Shown here one piece after another: positions 6,873-16,300 of a DNA stretch of 27,409 nt. This DNA comes from Candidatus Eiseniibacteriota bacterium (GTDB taxonomy: Bacteria > Eisenbacteria > RBG-16-71-46 > JAGVPR01), in contig JAGVPR010000096.1 of the NCBI GenBank assembly GCA_020052115.1, forward strand, positions 1-27,409. The letters are read 5' to 3'. Within the stretch, counting starts at the first letter, position 1. Every line of letters begins with the position of its first letter. The notes below the pieces were generated by a model. The model was not told the DNA's origin. It saw nothing but the letters and a program-made list of their open reading frames with translations, and ran no database searches. The translations under genes and the position numbers were made by a program.

Positions 6873-7895
6873 ATGCGGCTCATCGGGTTGCTCTCGGCTC
6901 TCGCGATCCTCTTCGCCGCGATCCCGGCGGTCGGCTCCATCATCGTCGCGGTGGACGGGGGCAGCTCGCGCATCACGGTCCTCGACGCCGATGAGGTGAA
7001 CGACGCATTCGTCCGTGCCGAGTCGGGCCGCCCGGTTCTTAGGCTTCCGAACGGGGAAGCATGGGAGCTGATCCCCGACACCGATGATCCCGACATCGCC
7101 AACGCAGGCGACGGCGACTTCCATCCGATCGACCCTCAAGAAGTCGTCGTGGCGCTCCAGGCCGTCGCGCCCCGATTCACCCGTGTGGTCGAGGCGACCA
7201 TCTACATTCTCCCGATGCCGCGGCGCGGGCTGCTCGACTCCTCCGCGAGCGACGGCGTCATCTGCCTCTCGCCCGGCGTGCGGGCGATCGCTCCCGCGCA
7301 GGTTCATGCGCTCGTCGCTCACGAGTTCGGCCACGTCGCTCAGCGCTGGCTGTTGCCGGATTCGGATGATGCCGCGTGGCTCGAGTATCGCGAGCTGCGG
7401 GGCATCGCCGACACGTCGGTCTTCTACTCCGGCGCCGCCCACAAGAATCGCCCGCATGAGATCTTCGCCGAGGATTTCCGCTACCTCTTCGGCGGCGCCC
7501 AGGCGAACCTCTCGGGCAGCATCGAGAACGCCGGCCTGGCTCTCCCGGACGCGGTGTACGGCCTCCGGGAGTGGATGTCCAACCTGGTCGTTTCCCCGAC
7601 GCCGGCGCCTGCGCTCGCAGTCGCCAACTTCCCGGATCCGTTCGTCTCCCAGACGACGATCCGCTGGTCCGTTCCGACTTCGGCCGGAACTCCGGGCACG
7701 CTCCGGATCTTCGACGCGGCGGGTCGCCTGGTGAGGACGCTCGGTCCGGGAGCGGCTCCTTCGTTCGGTGACGTGCAGACGGTCGTGTGGGACGGGCATG
7801 ACGAAGCGGGGCGCACCGCTTCGGCAGGGGTCTACTTCGCCGTGCTCTCGGCCGGTTCGCTGCGCGTCTCGGAGACGCTGCACCTCGTGCGGTGA
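6873..7895 (+). CDS. Secreted HExxH metalloprotease-like protein with FlgD-like C-terminal domain
   Basis: The protein has 340 residues. Residues 1-21 are a signal peptide. A zincin-type site follows: His150-Glu151-Phe-Gly-His154 (AHEFGHVAQRW). A likely third ligand is Glu196 or Glu200 in HEIFAEDFRYLFGG, about 45 residues on. Residues about 250-340 are a FlgD-like immunoglobulin domain (LRIFDAAGRLVRTL, VWDGHDEAGRTASAGVYFAVL). This domain sits at the C-terminus of many exported proteins of FCB-type bacteria and is thought to serve sorting or surface attachment. Zinc hydrolase activity is inferred; the peptidase family is not clear to me. The ribosome binding site is weak (AGGA). Sigma-54 control is suggested by the promoter at 6791. 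Confidence 0.8.
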   Translation: MRLIGLLSALAILFAAIPAVGSIIVAVDGGSSRITVLDADEVNDAFVRAESGRPVLRLPNGEAWELIPDTDDPDIANAGDGDFHPIDPQEVVVALQAVAPRFTRVVEATIYILPMPRRGLLDSSASDGVICLSPGVRAIAPAQVHALVAHEFGHVAQRWLLPDSDDAAWLEYRELRGIADTSVFYSGAAHKNRPHEIFAEDFRYLFGGAQANLSGSIENAGLALPDAVYGLREWMSNLVVSPTPAPALAVANFPDPFVSQTTIRWSVPTSAGTPGTLRIFDAAGRLVRTLGPGAAPSFGDVQTVVWDGHDEAGRTASAGVYFAVLSAGSLRVSETLHLVR

Positions 7896-7897
7896 TG

Positions 7898-7915
7898 CGG
7901 CGCCGCCCGGCGCCG
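7898..7915. terminator. Possible hairpin between convergent genes
   Basis: GGCGCC (7899-7904) and GGCGCC (7909-7914) pair around a GCCC loop, with C7898-G7915 extending the stem. It lies in the 27-base gap between the stops of the protease and the NtrC-like gene. No T tract follows on either strand, so terminator function is weakly supported. Confidence 0.3.
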
Positions 7916-7922
7916 GCGCATC

Positions 7923-9299
7923 CTATCCCGCAGACGGTTTCTCGATCCCCAGCTTCCGCAGCTTCCGGTAGAGCTGCGCGCGGTCCAGCCCGAGCGTGCG
8001 CGCCGCTTCAGAGATGCTCCATTTCGCGGCCTTGAGCTCCTGCAGGATGATGCCCCGCTCGTGTTCCTCGAGCTTCGAGCGGAGGAGACCCGACGGCCCC
8101 GCGGGCGCGGACGTTCCCGCAGCGACGGGAGGAAGGTGCTGTTCGAGGTCTTCCTCCGTGATCGTCGCCGACGGCGACAGGATTGCGATCCTCTCCATGA
8201 GGTTTCGAAGCTCGCGCACGTTGCCGGGCCAGGGGTACTTGAGGAGAATCGGATGCGTGTCGCGACTCAACGACTTCGGAGGCAGGCCGTTCTCTCTCGC
8301 CGCCAACTGGATGAAGTAATTGGCGAGCTTCAGGATGTCGTCGGCGCGCTCGCGAAGCGCCGGAACCTGCACCGGCACCACATTCAACCGGTAGTAGAGA
8401 TCCTCCCGAAAACGGCCTTCCTCGATCTCGAATTTCAGGTCTTTGTTGGTCGCGGCGACGATGCGCACGTCCACCCTCTGGGTCCGAGTGCTCCCGAGCC
8501 GCTCGACCTCGCCGGTCTCGATCGCCCGCAGGAGTTTCGACTGCGCCTCCTGCACCATGTCGCCGACCTCGTCGAGGAAGAGCGTGCCGCCGTGCGCGAG
8601 TTCGAACTTCCCGCGTTTCTGCCGCGCGGCCCCGGTGAACGCTCCACGCTCGTAACCGAACAGTTCGCTCTCGACGAGGTCCTTCGGGATGGCGGCTGAG
8701 TTGAGCTTCACGAAGGGCCCGTCGCGCCGCCGGCTCATGTCGTGGATCGCCCGGGCGACCAGCTCCTTGCCGGTTCCGTTCTCGCCGAAGATGAGGACGC
8801 GGCCTTCGGTCGGCGCCAAGCGCGCGATGGTGGCGCGCAGCTCGTTCATGACCGGGCTCTCGCCGACCATGGTGAACTCCGCCCCCACGTCCTCGCGCAG
8901 CCGGGCGTACTCGCGGCGCAGCTCCGTCAGCTCGAGCGCCCTCCGGAGCGTGATCGTCAGCTTCTCCGGCGTGATCGGCTTTTCGAGGAAGTCGAAGGCG
9001 CCGCGGCGCGTGGCCTCCACGGCGACCGGGATCGTGCCGTGTCCCGACATGACGAGCACGGGGATCTCCGGCCATCGCTCTCGGATCTTCTCCAGAAGGT
9101 CGAGCCCGGAGTCGTTCCCGAGGTACACGTCGAGCAGCGCCAGATCCACCTCTGCCGTCTCGAGCGCCTTCAGCGCCGGCGGCGGCGCCGACGCCTGGAT
9201 GACGTGGTACCCCTCATCCTCGAGATAGCCTCCGATCGAGCGGCGAACCGTGTTCTCGTCGTCCACCACGAGGATCGTCTGGTCCGTGCGAGACTCCAT
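7923..9299 (-). CDS. NtrC-family sigma-54-dependent response regulator
   Basis: This 458-residue regulator has three parts. A receiver (residues 5-120) has the acidic pair Asp13-Asp14, phosphoacceptor Asp57 in LALLDVYLG and the Lys of FLEKPI. A sigma-54 AAA+ domain (about 145-380) has Walker A GENGTGKE, the GAFTGA loop that contacts sigma-54, Walker B GGTLFLDEVGD and the R-finger region FREDLYYRLN. A C-terminal Fis-type helix-turn-helix (WSISEAARTLGLDRAQLYRKLRKLGI) completes it. All key residues are intact. The start is the ATG at 9299, five bases after the kinase stop, with TAGGAG close to it. It is the output partner of the kinase upstream. The nearest sigma-54 promoter, at 6791, is a natural candidate target. 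Confidence 0.96.
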   Translation of the reverse strand: MESRTDQTILVVDDENTVRRSIGGYLEDEGYHVIQASAPPPALKALETAEVDLALLDVYLGNDSGLDLLEKIRERWPEIPVLVMSGHGTIPVAVEATRRGAFDFLEKPITPEKLTITLRRALELTELRREYARLREDVGAEFTMVGESPVMNELRATIARLAPTEGRVLIFGENGTGKELVARAIHDMSRRRDGPFVKLNSAAIPKDLVESELFGYERGAFTGAARQKRGKFELAHGGTLFLDEVGDMVQEAQSKLLRAIETGEVERLGSTRTQRVDVRIVAATNKDLKFEIEEGRFREDLYYRLNVVPVQVPALRERADDILKLANYFIQLAARENGLPPKSLSRDTHPILLKYPWPGNVRELRNLMERIAILSPSATITEEDLEQHLPPVAAGTSAPAGPSGLLRSKLEEHERGIILQELKAAKWSISEAARTLGLDRAQLYRKLRKLGIEKPSAG

Positions 9300-9304
9300 G
9301 GCTC

Positions 9305-10891
9305 CTATGATCTGCCTCCGCGCGCCTCGGCGGGTGAAGCGGCCACCGGCAGGCGGAGCGTGAATGTCGCTCCCCGGCCGGGCTCGCTCTCCACGTCGAT
9401 GCGACCTCCGTTCTGGGTGACGATCCTGTCCACCAGCGCGAGCCCCAGCCCGGTGCCGGTGACGCGTGTGGTGAAGTAGGGCTCGAAGATCCTGTCTCGG
9501 ATCTCCGGCGGGATGCCCGGCCCCGTGTCGCTCACGAGGATCGAAACATGGTGCGGCCACCGTTCTGTCGGCGGCCGCGTGGCCAGCGTCAGGATACCAC
9601 CGCCCCAGAGAGCGGCGATCGCGTTCTCCACGAGGTTGTCGAGCGCGCGGCGGAGCTGGCTCGGGTCTGTGTGGACCGGCGGGACGTCGGGCGCGAGATC
9701 GAGGCGAATCTCGGGACCCCGCGATGCGTGCAGCTCGGCGATGTTTCGCACGAGGCCGTTCACGTCCACCGGCGTCGGTTCGGGGTCCGGGAGCCGCGCG
9801 AACTCGGAGAAGGTGGATGCCATCTTGCCCAGCGACTCCGCCTCCTCGCGGATCCCGTCTAGCGAGTCCTCGACGGCCTGCCGATCGGCGCCGCTCAGGT
9901 GCTCGAGGCGGCGTCGCAAGCGCGGAATCGCCATCTGGATCGGCTGCAGCGAGTTCTTGATCTCGTGCGACAGCACGCGGGCCACGTCGCTCCAGGCGGC
10001 CACACGCTCGGCGCGCGCCAGCTGCTCCCTCGAGCGGCGCAGCTCCTGCGTCATTCGGTTGAAGGACTCCATCAGATAGACCATCTCGCTGCCCCCGTGG
10101 GGCGTCGTGGTCGCCTCGAGATCGCCGACCGCCACGCGGCGCATCGCTGCGACGAGGTCGTCAACGGGTCGCGACAAGCTGCGGGCGAGAGCCCGCGCGA
10201 ACAGCACGGAAGCCACGATGACGATGAGCGTCACGAGCGCCGCCGCCCGGTTCAACACGCGCCGGTACGCTCTGAGTTCCTGGAAGTAGTCCCGCGCGTC
10301 GATGATCGCCTCGATCTGCGGCAGGAGCTCGTCTCCGAGCACGTAGCCCAGCAGGAGGACGGCCCGCGTGCTGTCGGGCTGCACGACAGGAAACGCGGCA
10401 ACCAGCGTGCTGTCATAGAGGACGCTCGGCCGCGTCCTGGCCTCGCGAAGGGCCTCGGCCGAGAACGTGGCGGGGATGCCGGTCGGGGCATCGGATGAAG
10501 CCACGAGCGCAAAGGGCTCGAGGCCGCCGTCCTTCTCTATGTAATAGTGGGCGAAGTCGAGGTTCCGCAGCACGAGCTCATCCCGGAGATACTGCCCCAG
10601 GATCTCGGCGCGCCCGGTCGCGAGCACTTCGCTCAAGAGATCGCCCGAGGTGAGGAGCTTGCCGTCGGCCTGGAGATTCCGCTCGAGTTTCTGCACGGTG
10701 ATCTTCGCTACGTGGACCGACGTGTCAAACGCGTGCTGGAGCCCGGGGCTTCCCACGAGCGATGCGGTCCGTCCCACCAAGACGATCGCCATGACCGAGA
10801 CCGTCAGCGAGGGGAGTAGCGCCAGGGCCAGGAAGGAGAGCGTGAGGCGCGCTCTCAGCGACAGGCTCCCGGGGTGCGCGATGAGCCTCAT
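9305..10891 (-). CDS. NtrY-like sensor histidine kinase
   Basis: The 528 residues hold transmembrane segments at about 16-42 and 214-234 enclosing a periplasmic sensor domain of about 170 residues. A HAMP domain follows (235-288). The dimerisation domain has the H-box with His309 (LSHEIKNSLQPIQ), and the ATPase domain has an N-box (Asn423 in NLVENAIAAL), DTGPGIP (455-461) and GTGLGLAL (479-486). Kinases with HEIKNxL after a HAMP domain are typical of the NtrY group that pairs with NtrX/NtrC regulators. Its start overlaps the rlmN stop (ATGA), and the regulator gene follows five bases after it. The sensed signal is unknown. Confidence 0.94.
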   Translation of the reverse strand: MRLIAHPGSLSLRARLTLSFLALALLPSLTVSVMAIVLVGRTASLVGSPGLQHAFDTSVHVAKITVQKLERNLQADGKLLTSGDLLSEVLATGRAEILGQYLRDELVLRNLDFAHYYIEKDGGLEPFALVASSDAPTGIPATFSAEALREARTRPSVLYDSTLVAAFPVVQPDSTRAVLLLGYVLGDELLPQIEAIIDARDYFQELRAYRRVLNRAAALVTLIVIVASVLFARALARSLSRPVDDLVAAMRRVAVGDLEATTTPHGGSEMVYLMESFNRMTQELRRSREQLARAERVAAWSDVARVLSHEIKNSLQPIQMAIPRLRRRLEHLSGADRQAVEDSLDGIREEAESLGKMASTFSEFARLPDPEPTPVDVNGLVRNIAELHASRGPEIRLDLAPDVPPVHTDPSQLRRALDNLVENAIAALWGGGILTLATRPPTERWPHHVSILVSDTGPGIPPEIRDRIFEPYFTTRVTGTGLGLALVDRIVTQNGGRIDVESEPGRGATFTLRLPVAASPAEARGGRS

Positions 10892-11994
10892 GCGATGTCG
10901 GCCCCACGCCGGCGGAGTGGTCGCATCGGCTGGCCCGCGACTAGCTGACCGCAGGCGGCCATGATGTCCTCGCCGCGGCTCTGACGCACCGTGACCGCGG
11001 GCGCCGACGGGAGCAACAGGCGAGCGAAGGCATCAATCGCCTCTGGAACCGGCGACGAATAGGGCGCGCCCTCGAAAGGGTTGAATCGAAGCAGGTTCAC
11101 CTTCGCCGGGAGGCTTCGCGCGATCTTCGCGAGGCGCGCCGCGTCTTCCGGGGAGTCGTTCAGGCCGGCGAGCAGAACGTACTCGATCGTCACGCGGCGG
11201 CCGGTTCGCTCGGCGTAGTGGCGGGCGGCTTCGACGAGCGTCCGGATCGGGTAACGCCTGTTGATCGGCATGAGTTCGCTCCGCAGCCGGTCCGTCGTGG
11301 CGTTGAGAGAGATGGCCAATCCGACGTGAAGCCCCTCGCCGGCCAGCATCCGGATCTGGGGCACGAACCCCGACGTGGACACGGTGATGCGGCGCGTGGA
11401 GATGTTGAACGACTCGGGATCGGCGAGGAGCCGGATCGCCTTGAGGACGTTGTCGTAATTGTCCAGCGGTTCCCCCATGCCCATGAACACGATGTTGAAC
11501 GCGGGCGCCTCGAGCGGGAGGACGGGGCCGATCTCGGCGATCTGCCCGGCGATCTCGCCGGGCGTCAGGTCCCTCAATAGCCCGATCCTCCCGGTCGCGC
11601 AGAAGGTGCAGGCAAGGGCGCACCCGGCTTGTGACGAGATGCAGATGGTATGGCGCTGCTTGTTCCTCAGCAGCACGGATTCGATTCGCCGCCCGTCCTC
11701 CAGCTCGAAAAGGTACTTCGCCGCTTCTCCGCCGGGGGAGTCGTGCCTTTGGACGACCTCGGGCCGTGCGATGCGAAAGCGAGTGGATAGTTCGGCTCGC
11801 AGCGAGCGCGAGAGGTCGGTCATGCTCTCGAAGTTGCCCGCCCGGCGGCGGTACATCCACTGGGCGAGCTGCCGGGCGTGAAACCGGGCATGTCCGGAAG
11901 CCAGAAATAGCTCCTCGATCTCGGCAGGCGTCAGACCGAACAGGTTCGTTCCCGCATGACCACCTTGCCGGCCTGCGGCCGGGTCCTGACCCAT
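10888..11994 (-). CDS. rlmN: Dual-specificity 23S rRNA / tRNA adenine-C2 methyltransferase RlmN
   Basis: This radical-SAM enzyme methylates C2 of A2503 in 23S rRNA and A37 in some tRNAs. From the ATG at 11994 the protein has 368 residues. The cluster cysteines are Cys125-x3-Cys129-x2-Cys132 (AGCALACTFCATG), Cys118 lies in HTICISSQ, and the methyl-carrying cysteine is in MAACGQL near the C-terminus. Other marks are FNIVFMGMGEPLDNYDNV and the SLNATTD segment. With this start, Cys118 and the cluster residues fall at the same numbers as in E. coli RlmN. A TTG at 12060 would add 22 non-conserved residues. It heads an operon with the kinase and regulator, an unusual pairing that may reflect only promoter sharing. 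Confidence 0.95.
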   Translation of the reverse strand: MGQDPAAGRQGGHAGTNLFGLTPAEIEELFLASGHARFHARQLAQWMYRRRAGNFESMTDLSRSLRAELSTRFRIARPEVVQRHDSPGGEAAKYLFELEDGRRIESVLLRNKQRHTICISSQAGCALACTFCATGRIGLLRDLTPGEIAGQIAEIGPVLPLEAPAFNIVFMGMGEPLDNYDNVLKAIRLLADPESFNISTRRITVSTSGFVPQIRMLAGEGLHVGLAISLNATTDRLRSELMPINRRYPIRTLVEAARHYAERTGRRVTIEYVLLAGLNDSPEDAARLAKIARSLPAKVNLLRFNPFEGAPYSSPVPEAIDAFARLLLPSAPAVTVRQSRGEDIMAACGQLVAGQPMRPLRRRGADIA

Positions 11995-12169
11995 CCGAGG
12001 AGCGTCCTTTCTGCGGCAGGGAGACCGGTTCGTCTCCCGCACGGCCGGCCCCCTCTCCAAGGTGCCGGCGGCCTGAAGGTCGAGCCCTGCGACGGTTCAG
12101 CATAGCATCCCGACCCAAGATGCCCCGTCCGATTCGGATTGCATCCAATGCTCCGGTACGATAGCCTGC

Positions 12170-12189
12170 ACTTGCGGAAATGCACAAGT
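12170..12189. promoter_or_regulatory. Possible operator upstream of the ArsR-like gene
   Basis: ACTTG (12170-12174) and CAAGT (12185-12189) form an inverted repeat with ten bases between the arms, about 60 bases before the TTG start of the ArsR-like gene. The spacing would suit a dimeric winged-helix repressor acting on its own promoter. The arms are short and the evidence is thin. Confidence 0.25.
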
Positions 12190-12248
12190 CGTTATGCGAC
12201 GTTCGCGCCCCCGCTTCGCATCTCGACCGATCTACACAAGGAGGCCTG

Positions 12249-12680
12249 TTGAATCTCCTGCTCGCTTTCGGAGCGCTCGCAGACCCGACGCGCCTGGAAC
12301 TCCTGCGACTGCTGGCTGCCGGCCCCATGACGGCCACGCAACTGTTCACCCGGCTGGCCATATCGCAGCCCCGGGCGTCCCGGCACCTGAGGATCTTGCG
12401 CGAGGCCGGATTGGTCGTGGCCTCCCGCAGGGGTCGTTGGGTGCACTTTCGGGTCTCGGAAGAGGAGTCGGCTCTTCGGCTTGTCGCCTTCGTCGCGGGT
12501 GGAGGCGTCCGCCGAGCCGAGCCCCGCGAAGCGGTTACGCCGGCACGCGGTGTGGCGGATCAAAGACATCAAGAAAGTGCGGCACCGCGCCAGAAGCCAT
12601 CCGAGGGGCCGTCTCGCGTTCCGGAGTCGGCCAGCCCTCCGCGGCGCCCCCCTCCCGAGATCGAGGAGTTTCTCCTCTGA
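12249..12680 (+). CDS. ArsR-family winged-helix transcriptional regulator
   Basis: The protein has 143 residues from a TTG start at 12249 preceded by AAGGAGG; the longer frame from 12180 adds residues with no ribosome binding site. Residues 1-85 are an ArsR-type winged helix (FGALADPTRLELLRLLAAG, then ATQLFTRLAISQPRASRHLRILREAGLV, then the wing ASRRGRWVHFRVS). The remaining 55 residues are an Arg/Pro/Glu-rich low-complexity tail ending EIEEFLL. There is no cysteine, so the thiolate metal sites of ArsR, SmtB and CadC are absent. The signal is therefore not an ArsR-type soft metal or is read some other way. It precedes the small exported protein and sigma-54 activator genes and could control their promoter. 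Confidence 0.85.
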   Translation: MNLLLAFGALADPTRLELLRLLAAGPMTATQLFTRLAISQPRASRHLRILREAGLVVASRRGRWVHFRVSEEESALRLVAFVAGGGVRRAEPREAVTPARGVADQRHQESAAPRQKPSEGPSRVPESASPPRRPPPEIEEFLL

Positions 12681-12752
12681 TCGCGATCGGCGGTCCATGC
12701 CGGGTGGAGCGGCGCCACAGGGTTCATTGCAGCAGTCCGATTAGCCGTGCGG

Positions 12753-12781
12753 TTGACAGCAGCCGCGCGGGCGGCTAAACT
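12753..12781 (+). promoter_or_regulatory. Sigma-70 promoter with an inverted repeat in its spacer
   Basis: A perfect -35 TTGACA (12753-12758), 17 bases, then TAAACT (12776-12781); transcription should start near 12788. AGCCGC (12761-12766) and GCGGCT (12771-12776) form an inverted repeat with a four-base centre lying inside the -35/-10 spacer, where a bound repressor would block polymerase. A further palindrome-like element CCTTGT-GA-ACAAGG lies at 12861-12874 in the leader. Confidence 0.65.
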
Positions 12782-12939
12782 CTTTTTACAGATTCTGCGG
12801 ACGATGCGAGACATCCCCCATTCCTCGGTGTCGTTCGGGTCGTGGCCGCCCCGTTCGACTCCTTGTGAACAAGGCCGGCGCCCCGGGATTGCTCGGGGGG
12901 CGACGGTCGGAACCACGGGCCAGTTGGGAGTCATACGCT

Positions 12940-13278
12940 ATGAGCCGCGCCTCACCGATTCTTGTTCTGGGTCTCGTCGCATTCTTCATCTCGGCCTTCA
13001 CCTTTTTGTGCGTTGACGTCGCCTGGGCAAGCGGCGGCTCGAGCACCGGAGACCCCGGGCAGTTCCTCGGCGAAGAGAACGCCTCTGATGATCAGGGCGA
13101 TCCCGACGAGCTGGACAGCACGGACGGTCGAACCAAGGTGTCGTTCAAAGATCAGACGCGCGGCGGCCTGGGCGGAGGTCAAGCGCCCGGAATTTCCTCA
13201 GGCCACGATGCTGATCTCGGATGGCCGGAAGCGGGAGAGTTCGCGGTTCTGATCCAGATGCTTTCCATCGTGTTTTAG
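12940..13278 (+). CDS. Small exported protein of unknown function
   Basis: The protein has 112 residues from the ATG at 12940, with GGGAG nine bases upstream. A signal peptide or single membrane anchor occupies about residues 5-30 (ILVLGLVAFFISAFTFLC, then VDVAWASGG). The rest is Gly/Asp/Ser-rich and acidic with few hydrophobic residues, ending in a short hydrophobic tail EFAVLIQMLSIVF. I recognise no family. The gene ends 73 bases before the large sigma-54 activator and shares the promoter at 12753. Close linkage suggests a functional link, perhaps signal input to that activator, but this is inference. Confidence 0.65.
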   Translation: MSRASPILVLGLVAFFISAFTFLCVDVAWASGGSSTGDPGQFLGEENASDDQGDPDELDSTDGRTKVSFKDQTRGGLGGGQAPGISSGHDADLGWPEAGEFAVLIQMLSIVF

Positions 13279-13351
13279 CTGATTTCGCGCGACGGTCTGC
13301 CGCCGCAACCACGGTCCGTCTCTTTTCGAGACGCTCCTGAGGTCCCCCTGA

Positions 13352-16300
13352 ATGGGAGAGCAGATCGAGAAGCGGTGGTCGCGCCGATCAGGTTCCCGTT
13401 CGCCTGCGGGATCCGTCGGGGCGCCACCGGAAGTTGCCGAAGCCGAGAGGATCGGCGACGTCCATTTCGCTGCCGATAACTTCGCCTCTGCTCTCGAGTA
13501 CTACGCCCGCGGACGCCGCCTCGCCGAGCAGCAAACCTCGGATGCGTTTCTGCCCGCCCATCTCGATGTCAAGATCGCGGATTGCCATCGCCTTCGCGGC
13601 CATTTCCGGCCGGCCCTGGAGCAGCTCGAGTCAGCGAAGGGGGTCTTCCGCTCGTTGGGCCCATCGCCGGATCTCGGCAGGGTCTACGCGCGGCAGGGTT
13701 ACTGCGTCGTCAACCTGGGGCGATACGGGCGCGGCCGCAAGTTTCTGGAGATCGCTTATCAGATGCTCCGGCCGTCGAGCGAGAACGAGGAGATCGGCAA
13801 CGTGGAACTCGCTCTCGGCCGGGTGCTTCTGCAGACCGGCGATCGCACGGCTGCCGAGGAGTATTTCGAGCGGGCGCTCTCGACCTTCCGGCGCATCGAG
13901 CACACGGAGGGGATCGCCCACGCCCTGAACAACCTGGCGGTGACACTCAAGCACGCATGCCGCTGGCGCGAGGCGATTGAATGTTACGGCAAGGCGCTCA
14001 AGTTGAGCGAGAAGGCCGGCACCTACCAGCGCACGGCTCACTGCTGCCTCAACCTCGGGATCGTCCACCTGAAGACGGGCGAATGGAGGCTCGCGGAGCA
14101 GTATTTCGAACGGAGCCTCCAGACCTACACCGACATCGGCAGCCACTCCGGGCTGGCCAAGGTGCTCCTCGCGCGCGGGCTCCTGCTTCGCCGGCGACAC
14201 GATTGGCAAGCGGCCGCTACGGCGATACTTCAGGCATTGGAGATCGCCCGTCGGAACGGTTACGCGCGCGAAGAGGTGTTGGGGCTCGAATTCCTGGGCG
14301 AACTGGCTCACGAGCGGGGCGATTCCGCCGGGGCCATCCCTCTGCTCACCGAGGCCCTGGCGCTGGCCGAGTCGTTCGCCCCGCAGGGTGATTTGGTGAA
14401 CGAAGTGCTCCGGCGCCTGGGCGACGCGACGCTGGCGGTCGGCGAGGTGGATGCTGCCCGGGGTTACGCCCAGCGTGGGCTGGAGATCTCGTTGCGCCTT
14501 GGGGACACCCTGGAGCGAGCGGCCTGTCGCCGCCTCTTGGGACTGTGTCTGTGGCGCACGGGGGACCTATCTGGTGCTGAGGAATCGCTGACCGAAGCCC
14601 TCTCGCTCTTCGCGTCGGCTTCGGAGCGGCTGGAGCTGGGAAGGACCCAACGGATCGTCGCGCAGTTCTGTCGCGAGCGGCAGACGGCCGAACCTCACGC
14701 CGAGATCTGGCGGACGAAGGCTCTCGAGCATCTTCGAGCGTCGGCCGAGACGCTCGGCTCGCTGGAAGATACTCCGGAGTCGGCGGTACCGCTCCTGGAA
14801 CTAGCCGGTTTCCTGACCGAAATCGGTCTGATTGACGAGGCTGCCGGGGAGATCATGCGGGCCCTGCAACTCGAGATCGTCCAGCGTGATTCTGGGCTCC
14901 AGCAGTCCGTGGATGATGCCCGCCGCCGCGTCGAGGCGGGTTTCGCCGATGGAGCGAACGGGCGGCTTCCGGCCTGGGACGCCCAGGAGACGCGTCCGGT
15001 CGAAGGGAATGGCTTCGAGCGCCTGTTCCAGACAGTGCTGAGTCGCACGCACTCGGATCGGGGGGCGCTGCTCTTCGGATCACTGGAGGAGCCGGCCGGG
15101 CTCCAGTCTCTCGCGCTCGGACGGCTGAGCCTCTCCGAGGCTCGCCGCGCCGCGGGTCTCGTTCTGGGCGGTGAGAATACCCTCGCACAGGGCCGCCCGG
15201 CGATCTTCTTGGAGCTGAAGACCGACCGCCGCTTTCCGCCGCTGACTGCGACGCCTCTCGAACCCGCCTCGAGCGCTGTTGTCGTGCCGCTCGGGGTTCC
15301 GGGGCATCCCGAGGGCTTGCTCTACCTCGATCGGTCGGCGGGGAATGTCGCGGGGCCGTATCGCCGGAGCGAGTTCCATCTGGCCCAGGCCATGGCGCAG
15401 TTTGCTTCGCTCGGACTCGTGGAGATGCAAAGAGCGAAGCTGATCCGCGAGAACAAGGAGCTGCGAGAGCGACTGCAGAGCGGCCGGGGGCCGTTCCACG
15501 ACATCGTGACCCAAGACGCGGCGATGCAGGAGATGTTGCGTATCGTCGAGCGGGTCGGCGAGAGCACCGTCACAGTGCTCCTCGAAGGAGAGACCGGAAC
15601 GGGCAAGGGCCTGATCGCCGAGGCGATCCACCGATCGAGCCCGCGGCGTGACAAGCCCTTCGTGCCGATCAATTGCGCGGCGCTGCCCGAAAACCTCCTC
15701 GAGAGCGAGCTGTTCGGTCACGTTCAGGGAGCGTTCACCGGCGCCGTGCGGGACAAGCGCGGCCTCTTCGAGGAGGCCGGGGGCGGCACGATCTTCCTGG
15801 ACGAGGTGGACAAGACCAGTCGCGCCGTCCAGGGCAAGCTCCTGCACGTGCTCGACAAACGGGAAGTCCGCGCGGTGGGCGCGAACCGTTGGTTGCGCGT
15901 GGATGTCCGGGTCATCTGCGCGACGAATGCCGACTTGATGGCCTGCATCCGCCAGGGCACGTTCCTCGAGGATCTCTACTACCGGCTCAACGACTTCGTG
16001 CTGCGCGTGCCCCCGTTGCGCGAGCGCCGGGATGACATCTCGCTCCTAGTGGACCACTTCCTCGAGGTGTACTCCGTCCAGCTTGGCAAGAAGCCGCGCG
16101 GCATCGCGCGCGAGGTCCTTCAGAAGCTGATTGACCATGCCTGGCGCGGGAACGTACGCGAGCTCGAGAAAGCGATTCGGCGGCTCGTCGTGCTCGTGGA
16201 CGACGGCGAGTTGATTGACGTGGGACTTCTGCCGCCCGAGATCCTCCGGCCACAGGATCCTGCGTCTCCAGCGCCCGGCGCGACGCTTCGTGAAGAGATC

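Noticed and set aside
10888..12060. Longer rlmN start (TTG at 12060)
   Set aside because: It adds 22 residues with no similarity to RlmN. The ATG at 11994 gives normal length and places the key cysteines at their usual positions.
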